27,355 nt of DNA from Anaerolineae bacterium. GTDB taxonomy: Bacteria > Chloroflexota > Anaerolineae > B4-G1 > SLSP01. Location: the NCBI GenBank assembly GCA_016934645.1, contig JAFGSL010000325.1:1-27355 (forward strand), written 5' to 3'. Below, one piece after another: positions 1-6,638 of the stretch. The position numbers were made by a program, and so were the translations under genes. The number at the start of each line of letters is the position of its first letter. The stretch's first letter is position 1. Under the pieces are notes generated by a model, which was given only the letters and a program-made list of their open reading frames with translations, ran no database searches and was not told where the DNA came from.

Positions 1-1
1 G

Positions 2-565
2 GCTTTCGTCAACATGCCGGTGGACGTGATGCGCGCTTTGGTCTTCAATCCCGGTATCAAGGAGAACGCCGGCATCTTCAACCACACCCAGGGCTGGGGC
101 GTGATGGCCGAATGTCTGCTCGGTCACGGCGACCAGGCTTATGCCTATTACCGCGCTTCCATGCCCGCCGCCTACAACGACCGCGCCGAAATCCGCCAGT
201 GCGAGCCTTACGTCCAAGCGCAGACGACCTACTCCATCTACTCGCCGCGCGCGGGCAATACACGCACCTCGTGGCTCACGGGTGCAGCAGCCTGGGCCTA
301 TTTCAGTGCCACGCAGTACATTCTGGGCATCCGGCCGGAATTTGACGGCTTGCGCATCGATCCGTGCATCCCCTCGACGTGGCCTGGCTTCACTGCTACG
401 CGCCGCTTCCGGGGTCACACGGTGCAAATCGAGGTCAAGAACCCCAATAGCATCTGCCGCGGCGTCCAATCACTCACACTGAACGGCGAAGTCCTACCCG
501 GCAATCTCGTCCCGGCAGATAAGCTGGGGGAGGAAAACCTCGTTGAAGTGGTTCTGACATCATAG
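2..565 (+). CDS. GH94 cellobiose-type phosphorylase, C-terminal part (5' end outside the window)
   Basis: This is the 3' end of a glycoside hydrolase family 94 enzyme. The frame is open to the window edge, so the start and the catalytic Asp of the (alpha/alpha)6 barrel lie outside. GH94 enzymes split beta-linked disaccharides with phosphate, giving glucose 1-phosphate plus a sugar, in the cytoplasm. Visible signatures of the clostridial cellobiose phosphorylase type are FNPGIKENAGIFNHTQGW (with the His expected to contact phosphate), MPAAYNDRAEIRQCEPY, YSPRAGNTRTSWLTGAAAW and QYILGIRPEFDGLRIDPCIP, followed by the small beta domain with RRFRGHTVQIEVKNP and an LTLNGEVLPGN ending. Where most relatives have Gly-Thr or Gly-Ser in the WLSGTATW motif, this one has Gly-Ala-Ala, so a possible phosphate contact is altered. 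Substrate choice (cellobiose versus a related disaccharide) cannot be decided from this fragment. Confidence 0.9.
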   Translation, partial: AFVNMPVDVMRALVFNPGIKENAGIFNHTQGWGVMAECLLGHGDQAYAYYRASMPAAYNDRAEIRQCEPYVQAQTTYSIYSPRAGNTRTSWLTGAAAWAYFSATQYILGIRPEFDGLRIDPCIPSTWPGFTATRRFRGHTVQIEVKNPNSICRGVQSLTLNGEVLPGNLVPADKLGEENLVEVVLTS

Positions 566-622
566 ATGAGGTGTTGACATATATGCGGACGAACGTGAAA
601 ACAAAGATTTTTAGGATAAAAG

Positions 623-651
623 TTGTGTTTATTTCTATTTTGTGATATTAT
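623..651 (+). promoter_or_regulatory. Possible sigma-70-type promoter upstream of the 820-1947 gene
   Basis: A TTGTGT box at 623-628 and a TATTAT box at 646-651 are separated by 17 bp in an AT-rich stretch. The -10 matches consensus in 5 of 6 positions, the -35 in only 3 of 6. Transcription from here would give a leader of about 160 nt containing the inverted-repeat element at 703-762. It is a weak call because AT-rich DNA gives such matches by chance. Confidence 0.35.
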
Positions 652-702
652 GATTTCAGTATGTAACACTTTCTGCGATTGTGTTTATCATTGATTTAGA
701 CT

Positions 703-762
703 CTATCCGAAGAATCATGCTTGCGAGCATTTCTGGTGCGCCAACGATGAATTTTCGGATAG
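703..762. repeat. Cloverleaf-like inverted-repeat element (60 bp)
   Basis: A perfect 9-bp outer stem, CTATCCGAA (703-711) with TTCGGATAG (754-762), encloses two smaller hairpins. The first is ATGCT-TGCG-AGCAT (717-730), the second TGG-TGCG-CCA (734-743), and both carry the same TGCG loop. The element lies in the otherwise AT-rich gap between the phosphorylase and the 820-1947 gene. It could be a structured leader RNA of the downstream gene or a tiny mobile repeat: TA dinucleotides sit at both edges of a TCCGAA/TTCGGA core, as in TA-target MITEs. The rest of the 566-819 gap shows no gene. Confidence 0.6.
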
Positions 763-819
763 GTTCTTACATTCATCTTTTATAGACAACGGCAACACGT
801 TAACTGGAGGGAGTTACCT

Positions 820-1947
820 ATGTTAGACACATTACTCGCTAAGGCTTTTACGATTTTTGCGCAGGTTATGGTCAAAATCCAGCCCATCTGGGATAAGTAC
901 AAGATCCTCATCTCAATTGCGTTGGGTGTCGCTATTGGTTTAATCTTGGGATGGGGCGTCTTCCCCGTGCAATGGGAAGATGCGAATCCCGGTAAACTGC
1001 GGGCAGACTTTCGCTCCGCCTACCTGGCTGGGGTCGCCGAGGAGTATTTGCGCACCAACGATGCAAATGCATTGCGCGAGAGCTTGGGAGTAGGAACCGA
1101 GATGCCCAAAGTCCGCACCATCCCGTGGCGTGCCGATACTGACATCCTGATCGACGACCTCGATACTGCCGTGGCTTATGCTGAGGAGGGAAGGTTCAAC
1201 ATTGCCGAAAGACTCCCCGCTCTGAGATACCTGCAACAAAATCTACCCAATCTGTTGGTGATGTGGGAGGCTGAGGAAGCAGCATCGCAAACGACCAGCG
1301 GGCTGCTCAACACGCTCATACGCATTCTGGCAGCGTTGCTGGTGATTGTGCTGATCGCACTCGCGCTCTGGTACCTGCTCATCGGGCGCAAGCAGCGAGC
1401 GGCAGATGCGGTACCTACGGCAGGTGCTGTGCCAGGCGTTCCCCTGCCTGGTGCACCGCCGGTCGGTGTAATTCCACCTGGTGTCGATGAGGAACCGGAA
1501 GTCGGACCTTCCTCCGTGAAGACATATACCTATGTTCTCGGCGATGATTACTTCGATCCGTCGTTCAGCATCGAGATTGGCCCCGACTTCTTCGGCGAGT
1601 GCGGCATCGGCATCTCGGAGACGCTCGGTGCGGGCGATCCCAAGAAAGTCACTGCCTTCGAGACCTGGCTCTTCGACAAGAGCGACATCCGTACTGTCAC
1701 TACTGTATTGGCAAGCGATTACGCCTCACAAGACCCCGATCTGCTCGAAAAACTTCAGCCCAAACGCGAAGGCGACGATCTCCAGCAGATTCGCCCCGGT
1801 ATGGAGGTCACGCTGGATACCACCGCACTGCGCGTTAAAGCGTTGATCACGGAAGTCGAATACGCGCAGCAAGGGACGCTTCCCGCCAATAGCTTCTTCC
1901 AGAAAGTTACGTTCGAACTGCGTGCATGGGTTAAACAACTCGAGTAA
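820..1947 (+). CDS. Two-TM membrane protein of unknown function
   Basis: I do not recognise this 375-aa protein. The ATG is preceded by GGAGGGAG at 806-813, a strong ribosome binding site. A short amphipathic N-terminus leads into TM1 (about residues 29-49, ILISIALGVAIGLILGWG). Then comes a roughly 110-residue presumably extracytoplasmic segment rich in charged helices (AEEYLRTNDANALRESLGVG), TM2 (about 163-190) ending in IGRKQ, and a Pro/Gly-rich linker (about 197-232). The C-terminal domain (about 233-375) has alternating strands and acidic residues, including FETWLFDKSDIRTVT, and is presumably cytoplasmic because K/R residues follow TM2. Topology suggests a membrane-anchored cytoplasmic domain linked to an external sensing or assembly segment. 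It is monocistronic and converges on the VanW gene. The function is unknown. Confidence 0.85.
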   Translation: MLDTLLAKAFTIFAQVMVKIQPIWDKYKILISIALGVAIGLILGWGVFPVQWEDANPGKLRADFRSAYLAGVAEEYLRTNDANALRESLGVGTEMPKVRTIPWRADTDILIDDLDTAVAYAEEGRFNIAERLPALRYLQQNLPNLLVMWEAEEAASQTTSGLLNTLIRILAALLVIVLIALALWYLLIGRKQRAADAVPTAGAVPGVPLPGAPPVGVIPPGVDEEPEVGPSSVKTYTYVLGDDYFDPSFSIEIGPDFFGECGIGISETLGAGDPKKVTAFETWLFDKSDIRTVTTVLASDYASQDPDLLEKLQPKREGDDLQQIRPGMEVTLDTTALRVKALITEVEYAQQGTLPANSFFQKVTFELRAWVKQLE

Positions 1948-1970
1948 ACAGTACGCCCTGCCCTAACACA

Positions 1971-2002
1971 AACACCCCCCGCTTGTAGAAGTGGGGGGTG
2001 TT
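1971..2002. terminator. Bidirectional hairpin terminator between convergent genes
   Basis: AACACCCCCC (1971-1980) pairs perfectly with GGGGGGTGTT (1993-2002). Inside, CTT (1982-1984) pairs with AAG (1989-1991), leaving a GTAG loop. It sits 23 bp after the stop of the plus-strand gene and 18 bp after the stop of the convergent VanW gene, so it can serve both. The U-tracts are weak on both sides (TTCTCTGT on the plus strand, TTTGTGTT-like on the minus strand). Confidence 0.8.
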
Positions 2003-2020
2003 CTCTGTCAATACGTGAGC

Positions 2021-3820
2021 CTATGGTTCCGGTGTGCTGACGACTTCCGCATTGTCCGGCGGTATGTATCCCGGTCCATAGCGGTAACGTGCCGGCCACG
2101 GCACAAAGTTGCTCACAAAAGTATCGTCGTAGAGCACGTTCCCTTCGGCATCGCGGACAATACGCCCCAATGTTGCCTTTAGGCCATTAATCGGACGTTC
2201 ATCCTGAACCACGCTCCCGGCAGGTAACGTGGCATCGTACTCGTAGACGGGAGCTTCTGGAGGAATAGGATCGCCCCAGGTCGGCCCAATCTGCTCTACC
2301 GTGCGCCCGGTCTTTGTGCTGTAGAAAACAAAACGCAACCGTGATCGCGCCGCATCCACCTCGGTCTGGACTAGAATATGATAGGGTGTGTCGTTGGTGA
2401 AGCGGAGGTCCACCAATGGGGAATAGACCGTCGCGTCGAAGCCCGGTCCAAAGCCGCCCAACTCGTAATACCCAACCCGGTAGGCATGTGGCCAACGCTC
2501 GACGATGGGATAACCGCCAAAGTACGCCACGCGGAAAGCCGTCGTCGCCACCTGGCAGATGCCCCCACCCACCCCCAGCACCGTGCGGCTGCCGATAATC
2601 ACGTAGGATTCATCGTACCCGGCTTCAGCGGAAACGTCGCCCAGATACTCGTTAAAGGAAAACGTCTGCCCTGGCTTGATAATGATGCCGTTGAATTTGG
2701 ATGCTCCCAGGCGGATGTTCCTGTCACGCGCAGAAGAGGAACCGGTGAAATACGATTCGCCAACGGCAACCTCTTCAATAATACCCAAATCGGCGGCGGT
2801 GATCGTATCGGGATAGTCGGGCGGTGTCTCGTTCAGCACCAGCGGGACGTAATGCTCGCCATCGCGCAGCATGTCATTGATGCGCGTAATGGACGCGGCA
2901 ACATCCAGTTCGCGCCCGGTAACGCTCGGGGCTTCATACACCAATTCCAGCGTTGCCGTGTCGAAATGGAATGTGGCATTCACCGGCTCCCGGAACAGCG
3001 CCAGCGCTAACGGACCGAGGAACTCTGCCAGTGCCGCTTCATCCAACCCCACGCTGACACCATCTTCTCCAACGAGGATGATTAACATGGATGCCATCAC
3101 GTCCGGCGTCATCATCCAGGGGCCAGGGTCGCCCTCGCGGGGATTGGGAACCAACAGGGTCAAAGGCTCAGCTAGGACATTCTGAGCAACACCCAGAGCC
3201 TGCTGCGCACGCGCATCAGGAATCTGCGGGGATATCTTGGTCAGCACGGGGACGATCTCCACCGACTCCAAAGCGAACAAATGCGGCAGGAGCACCTGCA
3301 GAGTCACGGAGATGTCCATTTGCCGCCCTTCGATGCTTGGCTCCAGTTGCAGTTCTGCGCCGGTCCGGCGCACTTGTGCATTCTGCCCTGGCTGATACAG
3401 CTCTTCGGCGATGGTTTGCAGTTTTGCGAGGCTCTGATGCTCATTCCAAGACAGCACCGGCGCCAGTGTCACCCCGTCAAGCATGATCTTCAGGCGTCCG
3501 GCGAGGCCGCTCTGCTCCAAGTGGCCCATCGCCGTAACCCGGGCCAGTGTTGCCTGGGTATCAACCGCCATACCCAAATCAGCCGGAGAGAATGCCCAAC
3601 GCTGTCCCTCCGGCCCAACAATGACGATATTTGGTTGCCGCAATGGCAGCTCAGCTTGCAGATGCGGCAGCGCTTCCTCGGGTGACATACCTCCAAGAGA
3701 GATATTCCACACCCATACACCCGGGACTAGGCGCTGCTCCATACCCGGTCCTAGCATCCAGCCGATCACCATCACCGATGCCAACAATACGATCGTCAAC
3801 ACAATCAATAAACGCGACAT
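2021..3820 (-). CDS. VanW family (YoaR-like) cell-envelope protein
   Basis: This 599-aa protein has an N-terminal membrane anchor or signal segment (about residues 4-24, LLIVLTIVLLASVMVIGWML) and an extracytoplasmic remainder. Residues about 40-330 hold two copies of the YoaR/putative peptidoglycan-binding-4 type region, the first beginning near GVWVWNISLGGMSPEEALPHL. The VanW domain (about 375-500) is clear from FSFNEYLGD, the hallmark VLGVGGGICQVATTAFR near residue 418, and PHAYRVGYYE. The last 80 residues resemble the short beta-rich G5-like end seen in this family (GRIVRDAEGNVLYDDTFVSNF). VanW proteins occur in vancomycin-resistance clusters but their biochemical role is unsettled; here the gene stands alone with no resistance genes near it. 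An AAGGGG ribosome binding site lies about 10 nt before the ATG. Confidence 0.93.
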   Translation of the reverse strand: MSRLLIVLTIVLLASVMVIGWMLGPGMEQRLVPGVWVWNISLGGMSPEEALPHLQAELPLRQPNIVIVGPEGQRWAFSPADLGMAVDTQATLARVTAMGHLEQSGLAGRLKIMLDGVTLAPVLSWNEHQSLAKLQTIAEELYQPGQNAQVRRTGAELQLEPSIEGRQMDISVTLQVLLPHLFALESVEIVPVLTKISPQIPDARAQQALGVAQNVLAEPLTLLVPNPREGDPGPWMMTPDVMASMLIILVGEDGVSVGLDEAALAEFLGPLALALFREPVNATFHFDTATLELVYEAPSVTGRELDVAASITRINDMLRDGEHYVPLVLNETPPDYPDTITAADLGIIEEVAVGESYFTGSSSARDRNIRLGASKFNGIIIKPGQTFSFNEYLGDVSAEAGYDESYVIIGSRTVLGVGGGICQVATTAFRVAYFGGYPIVERWPHAYRVGYYELGGFGPGFDATVYSPLVDLRFTNDTPYHILVQTEVDAARSRLRFVFYSTKTGRTVEQIGPTWGDPIPPEAPVYEYDATLPAGSVVQDERPINGLKATLGRIVRDAEGNVLYDDTFVSNFVPWPARYRYGPGYIPPDNAEVVSTPEP

Positions 3821-3837
3821 TATTGGTTATCCCCTTG

Positions 3838-3943
3838 TTAGCTGTCAGCCCTCAGCCTTCAGATCTCGGTCTGCAAACGCTGCGCTGTACGAGCTTGACA
3901 GCGTCACCTGCTTCTTTGCCAATCGCTGATAGCTGACTGCTAA
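3838..3943. repeat. Imperfect inverted repeat built from TCAGC/GCTGA units
   Basis: TTAGCTGTCAGCCCTCAGC (3838-3856) matches the reverse complement of GCTGATAGCTGACTGCTAA (3925-3943) in 16 of 19 positions, with a 68-bp spacer. The arms are made of heptamer-like AGCTGAC/AGCTGAT words. The element fills most of the 137-bp gap between the ROK stop and the VanW start and contains no gene. It may be a dispersed intergenic repeat and could fold into a hairpin in a read-through transcript. Confidence 0.6.
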
Positions 3944-3957
3944 AAGCCAATAGCTAA

Positions 3958-4911
3958 CTACAAACCAAGTTCAGCTAAACAGAGCGCCAACGCTCCCCAT
4001 AGTCTAACATCATTCCCCAGTTGCGCTAGAACGATTCGGGCATGGTCACGATAGGCAGCAGGGGTACGCGCGGCAAGCGTTTGGCGCATAGGACTGAGCA
4101 ACACATCGCCGGCATACTGCACCATACCATCAAGCACAAACAGCGCGGGATCAAACAGGTACATCATGTGGATAAGTGCCATCCCCAAACAAGCACCGAC
4201 GTCCTTCAGAAGCGACCGTGCCAGGGGATCACCCAGCCGTGCGGCATCACACAATCTCTCGACGGTCAACGCCATCGGATTGTGGCCAAGTCCCTCCATT
4301 AGAGCGGCACTCGCGCCAGCCTCAAGTTGTGCCCGCGCGTACTCCAGAATCGCTTCGGTGGAAAACAGTTTTTCCAGGGTCATCACTTTGCCCTCTGATG
4401 GAACCAAGGAACACTCCACGAGGAGTTTGCCGACCTCTCCGCCCATACCGTTTCCACCGGTGAAGAGTTGATCTTGAAAGACCATCCCGGCCCCCAAGAT
4501 GTCGTTCACAGTGATATAGACGAGGTCAGATACTCCACGCCCCACACCAAAACGCCATTCGCCCAGCACAGCGGTGTCCGCGGCCCTGGCGACGAACACG
4601 GGTACTCCCAGGCTCTCCACCAATGCATCCTGCAGAGGCACATCCACCCAATCGGGAAATCCCGGCAGCGAGCGCAGCACACCGTGTTTGTAATCCAACA
4701 CGCCTGGCGTGGAGACACCCACCGCAGTGATCCCGCCGTCCAGAGGTAAGACCTGGCGAATAGCGGAACGCATGCTGCGCAGCCCGGCATCAATGCCGTC
4801 TCCCAGATCGGATCGTAGCGTTACCCGCGCCTCCTGGACACCTTCAGCCAGATACCGCGTGGCCCGGATCTCATTTTTGTCAAAGGCAACCACAACAAAA
4901 CGTAATGGCAT
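3958..4911 (-). CDS. ROK-family protein, probably without sugar-kinase activity
   Basis: The 317-aa protein has the ROK fold signature in order: VGVSTPGVLDYKHGVLRSLP (about 62-83), WVDVPLQDALVESLGVPVFV, an LGEWRFGVG element (about 116-124), YITVNDILGAGMVF, GNGMGGEVGK, and the C-terminal IHMMYLFDPALFVLDGMVQY. The defining catalytic features are degraded. The N-terminal DxGGTK phosphate loop reads FDKNEIRA. The DNDANAAALGE motif reads ARAADTAVLGE, with Ala (about residue 110) at the catalytic-Asp position by direct alignment. GTGIGAG has become VNDILGAG, and the GEIGH plus CxCGxxGC zinc site is absent (GEVGK, one lone Cys). There is no N-terminal helix-turn-helix, so it is not a standard ROK repressor. 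It follows the PolX-like gene by 17 bp on the same strand, implying co-transcription. It may be a sugar-binding or regulatory ROK relative. Confidence 0.85.
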   Translation of the reverse strand: MPLRFVVVAFDKNEIRATRYLAEGVQEARVTLRSDLGDGIDAGLRSMRSAIRQVLPLDGGITAVGVSTPGVLDYKHGVLRSLPGFPDWVDVPLQDALVESLGVPVFVARAADTAVLGEWRFGVGRGVSDLVYITVNDILGAGMVFQDQLFTGGNGMGGEVGKLLVECSLVPSEGKVMTLEKLFSTEAILEYARAQLEAGASAALMEGLGHNPMALTVERLCDAARLGDPLARSLLKDVGACLGMALIHMMYLFDPALFVLDGMVQYAGDVLLSPMRQTLAARTPAAYRDHARIVLAQLGNDVRLWGALALCLAELGL

Positions 4912-4928
4912 TAAATAGCTCCGTAGAT

Positions 4929-6497
4929 TTAGATTTGGATTTCACCGCTATGGCGCAACAACCGACGTCTACGCCAATCAAGAACTTCATCCGCCGAGAG
5001 TGTATTGAGCAAGTGACGCGCCTCGACCCAGCCACGCCGCGCCATCGCTATGCCAAATTCGAGCACCGCAAAACCGTCTCGATCGTGCGCCGAAGAACTG
5101 ATCGCCAGAGGAACGCCCAACACCGTCGCGCGGCGCAGGTACATATCACTCAAGTCCAACCTCTGGGGCCACGCATTGATCTCGACAGCCACACCGTAGT
5201 CCGCAGCAGCCCGCAGAACAGCTTCCATATCCAGATCAGAACTATCGCGCTTGCCCAGGCAACGCCCTGTGGGATGGCCGATCATATCCACATAAGGATG
5301 GCGCATCGCTGTGAGCAGGCGGGCGGTCATCTGGGCCTGGGGCAAACTGAAATCGGTGTGGAAAGAGGCAATGACGAATTCCATGCGAGACAGCGCCTCG
5401 TCTGGCCACTCGAGCGTTCCGTCAGCTTGGATCCCCACTTCCACACCCGCGATGATGCGGAATCCACCATCGAAGTGCCGGTTGACCCGCGCAACTTCGG
5501 CCAACATTGCATCACAGGCCTTGGGATGCATCCCGTCATGTCCGGCGTGATCGCTGACGATGATATAGCGCAAACCCGCCGCGCGCGCCGCATGCGCCAT
5601 CTCCTCCAGGCTGTTGTCACCGTCGGAGAAGGTAGTATGGCACTGAAAATCGCCCTGAAGATCATCCCGCTTCACCACACACGGTAAATGACCTTCAAGA
5701 GCAGCCGTTATCTCACCACGGTCCTCGCGCAGTTCCGGGATGATCCACGGCAATCCTAGCGCCGCGTAAACCTCCGTCTCTTCAGCACACACGCGAACGG
5801 GCGGTGCATCTTCGTCGCCCAAACGGTGGAAACCGTGCTCGCTGAGTACCAATCCTTGCTCGCGCGCGAGGGCATTCAAGTGGAGGATGTGCGCGTGACT
5901 TCCCGTCAGGTATTGCAGTGCCGACCCCCAGCGTTCCGGAGGGACAACCCGCAGATCCACTTGTACCCCGTCGCTCGTGCGGATCGCCGCCTGCGCCGAT
6001 CCTGCCTCCACAACCGCATCGACCATCGGCAGAGCGCAAAAGCGTGCGATGACGGATTCTGGGGTTTCAGTCGCAACCAGCAAGCCCAGGTCGCCCAGAG
6101 ACTCGCGCATGCGGCGCAAACTTCCCACCGGTTCTGCCGCGAGCACGCCAGGATCAGCTCGGAGCGTGTCCAGGATATCGTTGACCAAAGGCCAAGCCAT
6201 ACCCAGCGGAATTCGCTCGGAACGCTGGCGCTGCCACGCGCGAATGTTCTCCAGAATCTTTTGTTCGATGACGGGACCAATCCCCTTGATCTTGTGCAAC
6301 TGTCCAGCACTGGCTGCGCCGGCCAACTCCTCAACGGAGGTAATGCCCAATTCCTGCCACAGCAACCGCGTGCGTCGCGGTCCCATCCCGGCAATATTCA
6401 AGAGACTAAGCAAACCTGGTGGAAGCATCCCTTGAAGCTCTATCCCGTCAACGGGTGTTTCAAAACGAGTGGCTAACTCCCTGTTCTGCTCGTTCAT
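4929..6497 (-). CDS. PolX-like protein (HhH + family X polymerase palm + PHP), degenerate active sites
   Basis: This 522-aa protein matches bacterial family X DNA polymerases (usually about 570 aa), which combine a gap-filling polymerase with a PHP phosphoesterase. Domains in order: helix-hairpin-helix (about 30-85, IAGMGPRRTRLL and KIKGIGPVIEQKI), palm (about 110-230) with GSLRRMRESLGDLGLLV and VDLRVVPPERWG, and PHP (about 280-515) with DFQCHTTFSDG, YIIVSDHAGHDGM, HPYVDMIGHPTGR, EINAWPQRLDL and ISSSAHDRDG. The GDLDxLV metal motif reads GDLGLLV, so the second palm Asp is Gly138; D136 and D181 remain. In PHP, the usual EVD reads EVG, and the DAH near the C-terminus reads SAH (S469). The first N-terminal 8-kDa stretch is also shortened. 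Polymerase activity is therefore doubtful. A GGGAGG site lies 5 nt before the ATG, and a good promoter lies at 6545-6573. Confidence 0.88.
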   Translation of the reverse strand: MNEQNRELATRFETPVDGIELQGMLPPGLLSLLNIAGMGPRRTRLLWQELGITSVEELAGAASAGQLHKIKGIGPVIEQKILENIRAWQRQRSERIPLGMAWPLVNDILDTLRADPGVLAAEPVGSLRRMRESLGDLGLLVATETPESVIARFCALPMVDAVVEAGSAQAAIRTSDGVQVDLRVVPPERWGSALQYLTGSHAHILHLNALAREQGLVLSEHGFHRLGDEDAPPVRVCAEETEVYAALGLPWIIPELREDRGEITAALEGHLPCVVKRDDLQGDFQCHTTFSDGDNSLEEMAHAARAAGLRYIIVSDHAGHDGMHPKACDAMLAEVARVNRHFDGGFRIIAGVEVGIQADGTLEWPDEALSRMEFVIASFHTDFSLPQAQMTARLLTAMRHPYVDMIGHPTGRCLGKRDSSDLDMEAVLRAAADYGVAVEINAWPQRLDLSDMYLRRATVLGVPLAISSSAHDRDGFAVLEFGIAMARRGWVEARHLLNTLSADEVLDWRRRRLLRHSGEIQI

Positions 6498-6544
6498 GGC
6501 CGCCTCCCTTTCGTGTCAGCGTGCACTCATCAAACTACAATTCT

Positions 6545-6573
6545 ATTATAGACAAGTTCGGGCTAAGGTGCAA
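6545..6573 (-). promoter_or_regulatory. Sigma-70-type promoter of the PolX-ROK operon
   Basis: Reading the minus strand, TTGCAC (6573-6568) and a perfect TATAAT (6550-6545) are separated by exactly 17 bp. The expected start of transcription is near 6538, leaving a leader of about 40 nt that carries the GGGAGG ribosome binding site. It sits in the 105-142 bp between the divergent PolX and PHP genes. Confidence 0.75.
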
Positions 6574-6638
6574 ATTTTCGGCATTGGAGAGGGGGTTATG
6601 GTTTGACAAATCTAACATTCTCTATAAGATGTTTCCCT

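Noticed and set aside
574..579. Perfect TTGACA after the phosphorylase stop
   Set aside because: No acceptable -10 box lies 15-19 bp downstream; the pair at 623-651 is somewhat better.
703..762. tRNA or tRNA-like gene
   Set aside because: At 60 bp, with only two inner hairpins, no T-loop (GTTCRA) and no anticodon arm, it does not fit a tRNA.
4905..5687. Plus-strand frame of 260 codons opposite the PolX-like gene
   Set aside because: It is the antisense of conserved PHP motifs and has low-complexity, His/Arg-rich composition.
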